Positions 46,501 through 54,434 of a stretch of 64,000 bases of DNA are shown here, one piece after another. This DNA is from Sporosarcina sp. Marseille-Q4943 (GTDB lineage: Bacteria > Bacillota > Bacilli > Bacillales_A > Planococcaceae). The translations under genes and the position numbers were made by a program. The notes under the pieces are model-generated. The model was given only the letters and a program-made list of their open reading frames with translations, ran no database searches and had not been told where the DNA came from. How positions within the stretch are numbered: the first letter of the stretch is position 1; each line of letters starts with the position of its first letter. The stretch spans positions 1,054,001 through 1,118,000 of the forward strand of contig NZ_CALSFT010000002.1 in NCBI RefSeq assembly GCF_943736995.1. Direction: 5' to 3'.

Positions 46501-46658
46501 TGCAAAAAGCTGTTGACACGCTCGTTGATTTGCAAAAGTCCGGAAGAATGATTGGCGTCATCTCGCACGTGGAAGAGTTAAAAACTGCCTTTCCGGCAAT
46601 ACTAGAAGTTCAGAAGTCCAAGGAAGGACATAGCGTCACTCGATTTGTTTTGAAATAA
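43581..46658 (+). CDS. sbcC: Exonuclease SbcC (Rad50-like ATPase)
   Basis: 1025 residues. N-terminal Walker A GATGAGKTTIFD (about 34-45), Q-loop near QIVMLPQGEFRKFL, two long coiled coils around the zinc hook C520-x2-C523 (CPVC), and at the C-terminus the signature TLSGGEKFNASLSLAL and Walker B MFIDEGFGTLD. Forms the SbcCD complex; the hook dimerises two complexes. Ends in a strong terminator. Confidence 0.96.
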   Translation: MKPIQLTMTAFGPYKGTETIDFRQLEEHRLFVVSGATGAGKTTIFDGICFALYGQASGEDRTEFRSMRSDFADDAVQTAVKLIFEINGRTFRIMRQIPYTKSGNKTETPARCEFFELVDGGEVPFVDRQIVSEINRKVEELVGFTQAQFSQIVMLPQGEFRKFLTSDTENKETIMRKIFKTEEYREIVNRLKTRKDEAHQQLMDGKRKVDGYIHQIPNLIPPRESLLFEVLSQEYSNTSQVMDALEQEIVHYVEKCAADEKKYTAAYQKHAEILDAYHAAKKCNEQFEQLEQRKIVLGKLTDEIPSVELKQKRIEDAERASVIHEIEGQFRMLAEDAKTKENEFQKALIAVQEATNHLEEKKIAYKEEEEKEQDRGAVTERLIRLRDHLPAVTDLAAKEANVLALKLKIGKMEGEFRSVTEKAETEKKRLADLNVNVEKFEQAISPYDKLIEELNTIRMQYKVVRDYENIKKDYAVWAEKKEAASNKFIQTKNEFEMMQNAWLNDQAAHLAQTLKEGEPCPVCGSAHHPSKVAGHDNNAVSREELDLKRSYLAEVESAFRSAEAKCESVLAQITEKEQEMNDLQINEGLEVLFTKGQNAAEKVEQLRKMREELASLKEQQKRADKESNEWLTRKSELEQALFQQKTIFAQEAALLDRELSAIPEGLRDLSRLQAEIQETESRKRQMDEAWQSVRKRLEEARERLATSINSQNHLKTALDECIEKRDRADDRFKKALQASEFNTEEEYRQAKMTEGDRLLLKDYVMQFKHRLHATKEAINELEAGLIGKEKTDLDSLIETIQTLKSAYEKAFADWNNSIECEKALTRLKSDIEKTAKDVEDLEKEVGKITGLYDVIRGQNDYKLSFERFIQIDYLERIIQSANERLRNLSNGQYELVRSDRQEMRGRQSGLGLDVYDAYTGQSRDVKTLSGGEKFNASLSLALGMADVIQSYQGAVSIETMFIDEGFGTLDEEALQKAVDTLVDLQKSGRMIGVISHVEELKTAFPAILEVQKSKEGHSVTRFVLK

Positions 46659-46665
46659 AAACTGA

Positions 46666-46704
46666 GAGCAGAGCGGTTTTCACGAACCGTCTGCTCTTTT
46701 TTTA
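46666..46704 (+). terminator. Terminator after sbcC
   Basis: AGAGCAGAGCGGTT / AACCGTCTGCTCT with a 6-nt loop and T7-8. Confidence 0.9.
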
Positions 46705-46748
46705 TCTTTAACTACTAGTCCAACCGGAGCAATTAACTAATAAAATGT

Positions 46749-46763
46749 TATATTTAGAAAATA
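46749..46763 (+). promoter_or_regulatory. CodY-box-like sequence
   Basis: TATATTTAGAAAATA matches 11 of 15 positions of the CodY motif AATTTTCWGAAAATT and lies 9 bp upstream of the brnQ -35 box. Confidence 0.4.
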
Positions 46764-46771
46764 CTTTACTA

Positions 46772-46800
46772 TTGCATTTTACAATCAGAGGGCTTATTAT
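46772..46800 (+). promoter_or_regulatory. Promoter of brnQ
   Basis: TTGCAT (46772-46777), 17-bp spacer, TATTAT (46795-46800), 65 bp before the start codon. Confidence 0.55.
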
Positions 46801-46865
46801 AAAAAAACGCGATATATTGCATACAGCACCAAACGCAATTTACAACAAGAAGGGATTTAAAAACC

Positions 46866-48236
46866 ATGCAGAATAAACTATCTTTTACTTCTTATCTACT
46901 GATTGGAATCATGCTATTCGCACTTTTCTTTGGTGCCGGTAACTTAATTTTTCCCGCGCAGTTGGGACAAAATGCAGGGACGAATCTATGGCCTGCAGTC
47001 ATCGGCTTCCTCATTACAGGGGTAGGATTGCCTTTTCTCGGAATACTTGCGATGGGCTTTTCAGGAAGTCGGAACTTGCAAGATTTGGCGAGCCGAGTCC
47101 ATCCTGTCTATGCTATCTTATTTACATCTTTATTATATTTGACGATTGGCCCGTTCTTTGCAGCTCCTCGTACTGGGGCGGTCGCATTTGACATCGGCTT
47201 CTCCGCATTCATTCCGGAAGAGTCCATGCGTCTCGCTTTGTTCATCTTCACACTCATCTTTTTCGGAGTGACGTTATGGTTATCGCTCAACCCGGCAAAG
47301 ATCGTTGATCGGATCGGAAAAATCATGTCACCCGCCATTATTGTTTTATTGCTCATCTTGTTGGTCGTGGCTTTCATCAACCCAATGGGAGCGATCCAAT
47401 CTCCAGTAGATGCATATTCGAATGGAGCGTTCATGAAAGGGTTCATGGAAGGGTATAACACGATGGATGCATTAGCATCGCTCGTCTTTGGAATTATTGT
47501 CATTAATGTCATCCGTTCCATGGGTGTCACAGATAATGTCCAAATCCTCTCGGCGACAATGAAAACTGGTTTCGTCGCAGCTGGATTCCTTGCACTTTTA
47601 TATGTAGGAATCGCTTATCTCGGGGCAACAACTACAGAAAAATTCGGTCTTTTGGATACAGGCGGTCCTGTGTTAAGCGGTGCAGCCGCCCATTATTTCG
47701 GAACTTTTGGGTCCGTCATGCTAGCAGTAATCATTATACTGGCCTGCTTGACGACGAGTATCGGGTTAATGACTGCTTGCGGTGAATATTTTAACACGAT
47801 CATTCCTAAAGTAAGTTACAAAGCGTTTGTCACGATTTTCACGACTTTCTGTTTTATTGTGGCAAACTTCGGATTGGCCAATATCATTACGTATTCCATC
47901 CCGGTTTTGATGTTTTTATATCCGCTAGCTGTCGTTCTCATGTTGCTGACGTTCACTTCACCATTGTTCAATCATTCAAGATTCGTCTACGTCAGTGCGA
48001 CAGTTGTAGCATTTTTAATAAGTGTCATTGATGGAGTGAAAACTCTTTATGGTACGTTGGGGGTTGTTGAACAGGAGTGGCCGAACTGGCTTAGGGGAAT
48101 TATAGCTTTCTACGATCGGGTTTTACCGCTCTACAGCGAAGGTCTCGGCTGGCTTCTTCCGGTAGCGATTGTGATCCTTATTACTGGAATCATAGCTAAA
48201 ATTCTTCAGCCGTCTGTACGATACGATGAAGGCTAA
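46866..48236 (+). CDS. brnQ: Branched-chain amino acid:cation symporter BrnQ
   Basis: 456 residues, 12 membrane segments. N-terminal ALFFGAGNLIFPAQLGQNAG is the LIVCS/BrnQ signature. Imports isoleucine, valine and leucine with Na+. Start preceded by AAGAAGGG. The CodY-like box upstream agrees with known CodY control of brnQ in Bacilli. Confidence 0.95.
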   Translation: MQNKLSFTSYLLIGIMLFALFFGAGNLIFPAQLGQNAGTNLWPAVIGFLITGVGLPFLGILAMGFSGSRNLQDLASRVHPVYAILFTSLLYLTIGPFFAAPRTGAVAFDIGFSAFIPEESMRLALFIFTLIFFGVTLWLSLNPAKIVDRIGKIMSPAIIVLLLILLVVAFINPMGAIQSPVDAYSNGAFMKGFMEGYNTMDALASLVFGIIVINVIRSMGVTDNVQILSATMKTGFVAAGFLALLYVGIAYLGATTTEKFGLLDTGGPVLSGAAAHYFGTFGSVMLAVIIILACLTTSIGLMTACGEYFNTIIPKVSYKAFVTIFTTFCFIVANFGLANIITYSIPVLMFLYPLAVVLMLLTFTSPLFNHSRFVYVSATVVAFLISVIDGVKTLYGTLGVVEQEWPNWLRGIIAFYDRVLPLYSEGLGWLLPVAIVILITGIIAKILQPSVRYDEG

Positions 48237-48275
48237 TTACCGCTTGAATCAACTGAACGCAAAATATGGATAATG

Positions 48276-48320
48276 AAAAAGGTATAATTCCCATAACATC
48301 TAGGGGATTATACCTTTTTT
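48276..48320. terminator. Bidirectional terminator
   Basis: AAAAAGGTATAATTCCC / GGGGATTATACCTTTTTT with a 10-nt loop between brnQ and the convergent GntR gene. Confidence 0.88.
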
Positions 48321-48339
48321 GCTCTAATAGAGTATCATG

Positions 48340-49002
48340 TTATTCTGTTTTCTTTGAATTAAATTCATCAATGGCACGGAGCCAGTTTTCGCGCATGACG
48401 GCCGCTGCTTTTTCACCATTTCCATCTTTCAGGAAGCGGATAATATCTTTGTGCTCTTCAATCGACTCTTCCGTCAAGATAATCGAGTTGTGGAAGAATA
48501 GCCGGCGCACATGGGTTTGCAACGAAGCGACAATGGAATGTATATATTGGTTTGAGGCTTGGTCGACGATGATTTGGTGAAAATCCTCATCGATTTTCAA
48601 AGCCGTAAAATAATCTTCTTCATGGACGGCTTGTGCGAAACGATCATTCGTCTCTTCCAAATCTGTTATGACGGTATCATCTAAATTGGGGATAGCAAGT
48701 TCCGCAGACAATGCCTGCAGGGCGGCTAGTGGCGGCAACAGGTCATTGATCGATTCTTTGACGACCTCTGTCACTTGTGTCGCTTTCCCTGGATACATTT
48801 TCACGAATCCTTGGACTTCGAGCAATTGCAGCGACTCGCGGATTGGCGTTCTGCTGACACCGAGCGCTTCTGCCAATTCAATATCGTTCAACTTCTCACC
48901 TGGCTGCAATGTTCCATCAATGATCCATTGCTGTAATTGATTAAATGCACTTTCTTTCGCTGTCTTCCGTGTCGGCTTTTGATGCTCCGAAGGAATCGGC
49001 AT
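48340..49002 (-). CDS. GntR/FadR-family transcriptional regulator (FCD)
   Basis: 220 residues. GntR winged helix (NDIELAEALGVSRTPIRESLQLLE) at about 38-62 and an FCD ligand domain whose metal-binding residues are seen in DEDFHQII and a later EEHKDII. Regulates an uptake or catabolic gene not evident here; convergent with brnQ, so not obviously its partner. Weak ribosome site (GGTGATGA). Confidence 0.88.
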   Translation of the reverse strand: MPIPSEHQKPTRKTAKESAFNQLQQWIIDGTLQPGEKLNDIELAEALGVSRTPIRESLQLLEVQGFVKMYPGKATQVTEVVKESINDLLPPLAALQALSAELAIPNLDDTVITDLEETNDRFAQAVHEEDYFTALKIDEDFHQIIVDQASNQYIHSIVASLQTHVRRLFFHNSIILTEESIEEHKDIIRFLKDGNGEKAAAVMRENWLRAIDEFNSKKTE

Positions 49003-49114
49003 TACTCATCACCATCCTGCTTGCAATTTGAAAATCATGCTTGCTACATTTCTAGTACCAATAGTATACAGTAAAAGAATCATGGGGGAAAGTTTTGATA
49101 TTCAATATATCGGT

Positions 49115-49630
49115 TTAAATCAAGCGGGAGTAGACGAGCGAAATATCTTCATCCTCTTCGGTAGCCCCATAAGATATCTCTTCCCGCACGTATGTAAAGC
49201 CTTTCGCTTCATAAAAAGGGATGCCGTACATATTGCCTTTTGCAACAGAAACCCATTGCCGATCCGCACCGTATGTATGCTTTTGTACTTTTGTATAAAA
49301 ATCAAGAAGTCTTGAACCGATTCCTTTTCCTCTTACTTCAGGGGCAACATAGAAGACGTAAATCTCTCCATCCGTCTCGTCTTTTATCCCGCCGCCAATG
49401 ACTCCTAGTATGTTTCCTGCCTTTTCAGCGACAATATAGCCGTGCCACCTTTTGTCGATTGTTGTGACTTCCTGTTCGATGCGTTCGACATTGTAATATT
49501 TCTCAATTAGACGCTCAATATAAGCTTTTGAAAACAGTTCACCATAAGTGAACCATTGGCATCTTGAAAGCAAGTCAGCGATGGATTTTGCTTCATTCCT
49601 TCTTGCTGTTTTCACTAAAATTTCAGTCAA
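49115..49630 (-). CDS. GNAT-family N-acetyltransferase
   Basis: 171 residues. Acetyl-CoA motif VAPEVRGKGIGSRLL and the C-terminal YEAKGFTYV segment are clear. TTG 49630 follows GGAGGT; a GTG/ATG further upstream overlaps that site. Substrate unknown. Confidence 0.86.
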   Translation of the reverse strand: MTEILVKTARRNEAKSIADLLSRCQWFTYGELFSKAYIERLIEKYYNVERIEQEVTTIDKRWHGYIVAEKAGNILGVIGGGIKDETDGEIYVFYVAPEVRGKGIGSRLLDFYTKVQKHTYGADRQWVSVAKGNMYGIPFYEAKGFTYVREEISYGATEEDEDISLVYSRLI

Positions 49631-49690
49631 ATTAAAATTACCTCCCAGTGTAATATTCACTTTTCTTTTGTAATGATACTGGTTGCAAAC

Positions 49691-49707
49691 TGTAACATCC
49701 GTGTAAT
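49691..49707 (+). promoter_or_regulatory. WalR (YycF)-type binding box
   Basis: TGTAAC-N5-TGTAAT (49691-49696 and 49702-49707) fits the WalR consensus TGTWAH-N5-TGTWAH exactly. An extended -10 TGCTAATCT follows at 49715-49723. It lies 50 bp before a cell-wall hydrolase-type gene. Confidence 0.6.
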
Positions 49708-49757
49708 ACTTCCCTGCTAATCTATGGATAGACTAAAAAAGGCGGGGAGTAGAAAAC

Positions 49758-50339
49758 TTGAGAAAACATATTGTGACGCTTATTTTTACAGTAGTTTTAT
49801 TGATCGGTAGCACGACCGAAAGTTTTGCAGCCTCTTCAACGTATAAGGTCAAAAAAGGTGATACGCTCTATAAGATAGCGGAAATGCATAACATCACCGT
49901 AAAAGAATTAAAAACATGGAATGGCATCAAATCGGATATCATTCATCCAAATCAAAACTTGAAGGTCGTCAAGACCGATGCAAATGTCGCTAAAATATCA
50001 TCTGAAAAGGTTGCCAAAACACCTTCGCGATCTGATGATGACAATGTTGTAAAGGAACTCACGGTTTCCGCAAGTGCTTATACGGCAAATTGCAACGGCT
50101 GTTCGGGCATTACTTCAACAGGCATCAACTTGAAGCGCAATCCTGACGCGAAAGTAATTGCTGTCGATCCATCCATTATACCATTAGGAACTAAAGTATA
50201 CGTGGAAGGTTACGGATATGCCATCGCAGGCGATACCGGAGGGTCGATTAAAGGAAATAAAATCGATGTCTTCTTCCCAAGCAAAAGCGAAGCGTATAAA
50301 TGGGGAAGAAAAGACGTGAAGATAAAAATATTGAAATGA
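49758..50339 (+). CDS. Secreted LysM and 3D-domain cell-wall protein (YocH-like)
   Basis: 193 residues. Signal peptide (about 1-24, ending SFAAS), one LysM repeat (YKVKKGDTLYKIAEMHNITV... to LKVV, about 29-72), a basic linker and a 3D domain with the three aspartates (VIAVDPSIIPLGT, GDTGGSIKG, DVFF). Probably a peptidoglycan lytic enzyme of the MltA/resuscitation-factor type. TTG start after GGGGAG. Confidence 0.9.
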   Translation: MRKHIVTLIFTVVLLIGSTTESFAASSTYKVKKGDTLYKIAEMHNITVKELKTWNGIKSDIIHPNQNLKVVKTDANVAKISSEKVAKTPSRSDDDNVVKELTVSASAYTANCNGCSGITSTGINLKRNPDAKVIAVDPSIIPLGTKVYVEGYGYAIAGDTGGSIKGNKIDVFFPSKSEAYKWGRKDVKIKILK

Positions 50340-50346
50340 CGATAGC

Positions 50347-50384
50347 TAGCCAACCCTTTCATCTTGGAAGGGGTTGGCTATTTT
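50347..50384 (+). terminator. Rho-independent terminator
   Basis: TAGCCAACCC / GGGTTGGCTA extended by TTC/GAA, then TTTTAA. Confidence 0.88.
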
Positions 50385-50448
50385 AATTCCTCCATAGATC
50401 CAACCATCATGGTAAACTGTTGTAAAACGAGGGGAATGGGGAGTGAAT

Positions 50449-50604
50449 ATGGAGAAGAGAAGATTGATCATTGGTTTAATCGCGATTATAGCAATCGCAT
50501 TATACATTTGGATCGCTTATGTCGAGATTCCAGGAAAAGTGAAAATCGGGGAAGATAAGCTTCAACAAGATTCAGGGAAGACGGAAATTGAATACTTTGT
50601 TTGA
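50449..50604 (+). CDS. Small single-helix membrane protein, 51 residues
   Basis: ATG 50449 follows GGGGAG at 5 bases; the frame is MEKRRLIIGLIAIIAIALYI, then WIAY and a charged outside tail ending in EIEYFV. One membrane helix (about 6-23) with positive N-terminus inside. It ends 22 bp before the SDR gene, so both are probably in one transcript. No family recognised; too short for many gene finders. Confidence 0.65.
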   Translation: MEKRRLIIGLIAIIAIALYIWIAYVEIPGKVKIGEDKLQQDSGKTEIEYFV

Positions 50605-50626
50605 GTAAATTTGAAAGGGGAAAAAG

Positions 50627-51355
50627 ATGAACATTTTTATTGTTACCGGCGCATCGAAAGGAATCGGTTTTGAATTGATGAAACAATTGAAGTCTAGGGG
50701 GGATAAGGTAATCGGCATGGCCCGGACAAATGCAATCGGGGACGAAGATATGTTGACTGTGGATCTTTTACAGATCGGTCGTTTGGCTGAGCTGATTAGT
50801 AATGTCGTTGAAGAGAACGTTTCGTCTGCGACATCCTTTACATTAATTAATAATGCGGGAACAGTGGAACCGATCGGGATGATCGGGACAATAGACGAAG
50901 CGAAACTGTCAGAAGCGCTCGCTGTCAATCTGACGGCTCCTATGATCCTTTCGAATGCATTCATCTCAGCGCTTGAAAAGTTTGAGGGCGATAAGAGAAT
51001 CGTCAATATCTCTTCGGGAGCAGGCAGGAATCCATATGAAGGCTGGGGTGTTTATTGCACGACAAAAGCGGGGCTCGACCACTTTTCCCGCGTCGTATCA
51101 TTGGAGCAGAAACAGGCCGAATACCCTGTGGACATCCTATCGATTGCCCCTGGAATCATCGACACCGGCATGCAAGAAACGATTCGGGCAAGCAATGCGG
51201 ATGACTTTCCATTGCATGACCGTTTCGTTGACTACAAACGGCACGGTCATTTAAGCAGTGCAGAAGAGACAGCAAGCAAGCTGATAGCGGTTCTGGATCG
51301 TGAAGACTTCGGCTCACTTGGACCAATCGCGGATATCCGAAAGATCAGCGAATAA
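50627..51355 (+). CDS. SDR oxidoreductase (YueD/benzil reductase-like)
   Basis: 242 residues. Rossmann motif TGASKGIG (7-14), NNAGT, the serine in NISSG and catalytic YCTTK (YxxxK). Closest in memory to Bacillus YueD, an NADPH (S)-benzoin-forming benzil reductase; the physiological substrate is unknown. AAAGGGG precedes the ATG. Confidence 0.85.
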   Translation: MNIFIVTGASKGIGFELMKQLKSRGDKVIGMARTNAIGDEDMLTVDLLQIGRLAELISNVVEENVSSATSFTLINNAGTVEPIGMIGTIDEAKLSEALAVNLTAPMILSNAFISALEKFEGDKRIVNISSGAGRNPYEGWGVYCTTKAGLDHFSRVVSLEQKQAEYPVDILSIAPGIIDTGMQETIRASNADDFPLHDRFVDYKRHGHLSSAEETASKLIAVLDREDFGSLGPIADIRKISE

Positions 51356-51359
51356 AAAA

Positions 51360-51418
51360 GGGGTGTCCGATTAGAAAGAAGCCGTAATGGCAAACTTTCT
51401 TTCGGACACCCATTTTTA
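51360..51418. terminator. Bidirectional long terminator hairpin
   Basis: GGGTGTCCGA / TCGGACACCC with inner AAAGAA/TTTCTT and T-runs on both strands. Confidence 0.85.
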
Positions 51419-51420
51419 TT

Positions 51421-52014
51421 TTACACTCGCTCGACCTGTTCAAAATCCCTCACTTTTTCGATGGCAATCAAAAATGGGGGATTTTTTCGTTGGTTCAGCA
51501 ATTCATAACGGATGACATGAACATCGGCCTGGTGGAGCGACTTCACATAGGCGAGCAAAGCATCACGCTCTTCCTTCCCGCCTTCATGGCCATCATAAAC
51601 GGATATCGTTATGATTCCACCCTTCTTCAGCATGCCGAGAAGCTTATCGATAGCTTCGATTGTCGAATCCGGTTTTGTGATGATGGACAGATCTTCACTA
51701 TATGGAAGGTACCCCAAATTGAACATCGCTCCGCCAATCGGCTTTGTTACGTACTGATCCACATTGGCATGGCTGTCCAAAATCAATGTGACACGATCAT
51801 TCAGCCTATCCAATCTGTTCGCGGTCGATTCGAGCGCAGCTTGCTGAATATCGAAAGCGAATACACGTCCTTCTTCTCCTACGAGCTCCGCCAGGAATAA
51901 TGTGTCATTTCCGTTTCCCGCAGTCGCGTCGACAACCGTATCACCTGGTGAAACAGTTTCACTCATTAACCGTTTTGAAAAGGGCAAAACCCTGTGCAAT
52001 AGTATCGTACTCAA
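51421..52014 (-). CDS. mnmM: tRNA mnm5U34 methyltransferase MnmM (YtqB family)
   Basis: 197 residues, class I methyltransferase. SAM motif I is VVDATAGNGNDTLFLAE, motif IV NLGYLP. YtqB-family proteins were shown to methylate nm5(s2)U34 in tRNA in Gram-positive bacteria (from memory). The start overlaps the stop of the radical-SAM gene at 52011 (ATGA), the same pairing as ytqA-ytqB in Bacillus subtilis. Confidence 0.88.
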   Translation of the reverse strand: MSTILLHRVLPFSKRLMSETVSPGDTVVDATAGNGNDTLFLAELVGEEGRVFAFDIQQAALESTANRLDRLNDRVTLILDSHANVDQYVTKPIGGAMFNLGYLPYSEDLSIITKPDSTIEAIDKLLGMLKKGGIITISVYDGHEGGKEERDALLAYVKSLHQADVHVIRYELLNQRKNPPFLIAIEKVRDFEQVERV

Positions 52015-52970
52015 ATGCGTTCAACCGCCTTTCCGTAAAACTTCCCTTGATAGCTGTCGCGTCGTTCCAATTCTTTGTCGATTCCATTCAGTACATCCCA
52101 CTTCGACGCACTCCACATCGGACCGATCATTAAATCGAGCGGACCGTCTCCGGTAATACGATGGACAATCATTTCTGGAGGAAGTATTTCCAGTTGATCG
52201 ACGACAAGGTTGATATATTCATCTCTCTCAAGAAACTTCAGTAAGCCCTTTTCGTATTGTTTCACCATCGGAGTTCCTTTCAGCAAATGCAATAGATGAA
52301 TCTTAATGCCTTGGACGTCGAGCTTCGCCACTTGTCTCGTTGTTTCCATCATCATTTCTCTATCTTCGAGCGGCAGTCCATTGATGATATGGGTGCAAAC
52401 ACGGATGCCGTGCTTCCGCAGTTTTTCTACGCCTTCCACGTAAGTGGCGTAATCATGCGCTCTGTTCACCAATATGGCCGTTTTCTCATGAACGGTCTGC
52501 AAACCTAATTCGACCCACAAATACGTCCGTTCATTCAGCTCAGCCAAATAGTCGACGACATCATTAGGAAGACAATCGGGACGAGTTCCGATAGATATAC
52601 CGACGACGCCTGGTTGAGCGAGAGCCGCTTCGAATTTCTCCTTCAAAACGGGAAGCGGGGCATGCGTATTCGTGTAAGCCTGAAAGTAGGCGATGTACTT
52701 GCCTTCTTTCCATTTCTGATGCATCTTGTCACGAATCTCCGCAAATTGGACTTCGATCGGCTTTGCCCGGTCTCCCGCAAAATCGCCCGAGCCTGCGACA
52801 CTGCAAAATGTACAACCGCCATAAGCAACCGTGCCGTCCCTGTTTGGACAATCAAATCCCGCATCAAGAGCGACCTTGAATATTTTAAAGCCGAATTCGT
52901 CCTTTAAATGCCGTGACCATGTATGATACCGTTTCCCCTCAGTAGGGAACGGGTAAATGTAGTCAACCAT
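52011..52970 (-). CDS. mnmL: Radical-SAM protein, TIGR01212/YtqA family (MnmL-like)
   Basis: 319 residues. The iron-sulfur cluster ligands lie in DCPNRDGTVAYGGCTFC, with the wide spacing before the CxxC pair typical of the family. LGLQTVH and GIKIHLLHLLKGT follow. The Bacillus ortholog YtqA is thought to work with YtqB in forming mnm5s2U34 of tRNA. Coupled to mnmM. Confidence 0.87.
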   Translation of the reverse strand: MVDYIYPFPTEGKRYHTWSRHLKDEFGFKIFKVALDAGFDCPNRDGTVAYGGCTFCSVAGSGDFAGDRAKPIEVQFAEIRDKMHQKWKEGKYIAYFQAYTNTHAPLPVLKEKFEAALAQPGVVGISIGTRPDCLPNDVVDYLAELNERTYLWVELGLQTVHEKTAILVNRAHDYATYVEGVEKLRKHGIRVCTHIINGLPLEDREMMMETTRQVAKLDVQGIKIHLLHLLKGTPMVKQYEKGLLKFLERDEYINLVVDQLEILPPEMIVHRITGDGPLDLMIGPMWSASKWDVLNGIDKELERRDSYQGKFYGKAVERI

Positions 52971-53129
52971 CTATTTCAACTCCTCTAACGATTCATTGTA
53001 CCATGTCGAATTCGATCGTTGTCATCTGAATTGCGGAACATATTCCGTTTTTCTTGTCCCAAACCAAAAAAAGGCATACACTCGAAATAGCCTTTGCTAG
53101 TAGGAGATAGAGATCGGAGGCAATGGAAA

Positions 53130-54326
53130 ATGCCTAAAATGGAAATACCAAATAAAGTTTGGCTACTTATCATAGGAATGTTTGTCAATGTCATAGGGAA
53201 CTCGTTCCTCTGGCCTTTGAATACGATTTATATGCATGAATACCTCGGCAAATCGTTGGCGGTCGCGGGCCTTGTGCTCATGGCGAATGCCGGAGCTGGT
53301 GTCGTCGGGAATCTCCTTGGCGGTTTTTTATTTGACCGGATTGGTGGTTTCAAATCGATTATGGCGGGCATCATTATTTCGATTTTGGCACTTGCCTATC
53401 TCGTGTACGATCATGATTGGTATCCATATATCATTTTGCTTACAGTATTAGGATTTAGCGGCGGTATCATCTTTCCGAGCATGTATGCGATGGTCGGAAC
53501 AATCTGGCCGGAAGGCGGAAGGAAAGCATTCAACTCGATTTACTTGGCGCAAAATGTCGGCGTTGCAATCGGACCTGCACTCGCGGGTTTGATAGCATCA
53601 GTGCATATTGATTATATATTCTCTGCGAACTTGCTCTTTTATGTTGTTTTTCTTTTCATTGCCTACTTCGGATATAAAAAGCTGGAAATCGCACCCGATC
53701 GCCACACTGATATTATCCGTGAGACAGCGCGCATTAAGAATAAAGCACCTTTTTATGCTTTGCTCATTTTAGTCGGCGGTTATTTGATCACGTGGCTTGT
53801 CTATTCTCAATGGTCGACGACGATTTCCACCCATGCATTAGCACTCGGCGTAACATTAAGGGAGTACAGCTTCATTTGGACGGTTAACGGATTGCTGATC
53901 GTTATTGGGCAACCGCTCATCAAACCGCTTATCAAACGGCTTGAAAAGCAGCTGAAAGCGCAGATGGTCATCGGGACGGTAATCTTTATCATCTCCTTCA
54001 TCGTCGTCAGTTTTGCAGGGTCTTTTAAAATGTTCATCGTTTCGATGGTCATCCTCACATTCGGTGAAATGATCGTTTGGCCGGCCATTCCAACTTTGGC
54101 GAGCCAGCTTGCACCGAAAGGTAGGGATGGGTTTTACCAGGGAGTCGTCAACTCCGCTGCGACGATCGGCCGTATGATCGGTCCTTTGGCGGGGGGCATC
54201 CTCGTTGAAATCCACGGAATGAAAATGATGCTCTTGCTTCTGACGAGCCTCATGGCCATTACAATCATCACAACGCTTGTATACGACAGGCCGTTGAAAT
54301 CGAATCAAAAACCGGACATCCAATAA
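53130..54326 (+). CDS. MFS transporter (YttB-like)
   Basis: 398 residues, 12 membrane segments. Motif A is seen as GGFLFDRIGGFKS. ATG 53130 follows GGAGG at 9 bases; a TTG/ATG at 53094 is upstream of that site. In Bacillus subtilis yttB lies near ytqA and leuS, in agreement with the order here. Substrate unknown. Confidence 0.85.
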   Translation: MPKMEIPNKVWLLIIGMFVNVIGNSFLWPLNTIYMHEYLGKSLAVAGLVLMANAGAGVVGNLLGGFLFDRIGGFKSIMAGIIISILALAYLVYDHDWYPYIILLTVLGFSGGIIFPSMYAMVGTIWPEGGRKAFNSIYLAQNVGVAIGPALAGLIASVHIDYIFSANLLFYVVFLFIAYFGYKKLEIAPDRHTDIIRETARIKNKAPFYALLILVGGYLITWLVYSQWSTTISTHALALGVTLREYSFIWTVNGLLIVIGQPLIKPLIKRLEKQLKAQMVIGTVIFIISFIVVSFAGSFKMFIVSMVILTFGEMIVWPAIPTLASQLAPKGRDGFYQGVVNSAATIGRMIGPLAGGILVEIHGMKMMLLLLTSLMAITIITTLVYDRPLKSNQKPDIQ

Positions 54327-54343
54327 GGGATTTCCGGTTTTTT
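54307..54343 (+). terminator. Terminator overlapping the MFS stop codon
   Basis: AAAAACCGGA / TCCGGTTTTTT; the left arm lies inside the last codons of the MFS gene. Confidence 0.8.
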
Positions 54344-54434
54344 AGTTTGGAAGATTGCTTCCCGTCAAATAGTTTGATTAAATGAATATAGGACAGTTGC
54401 AATTTTTCTGAAGGATTTAAAGGGGGAATGCTAG

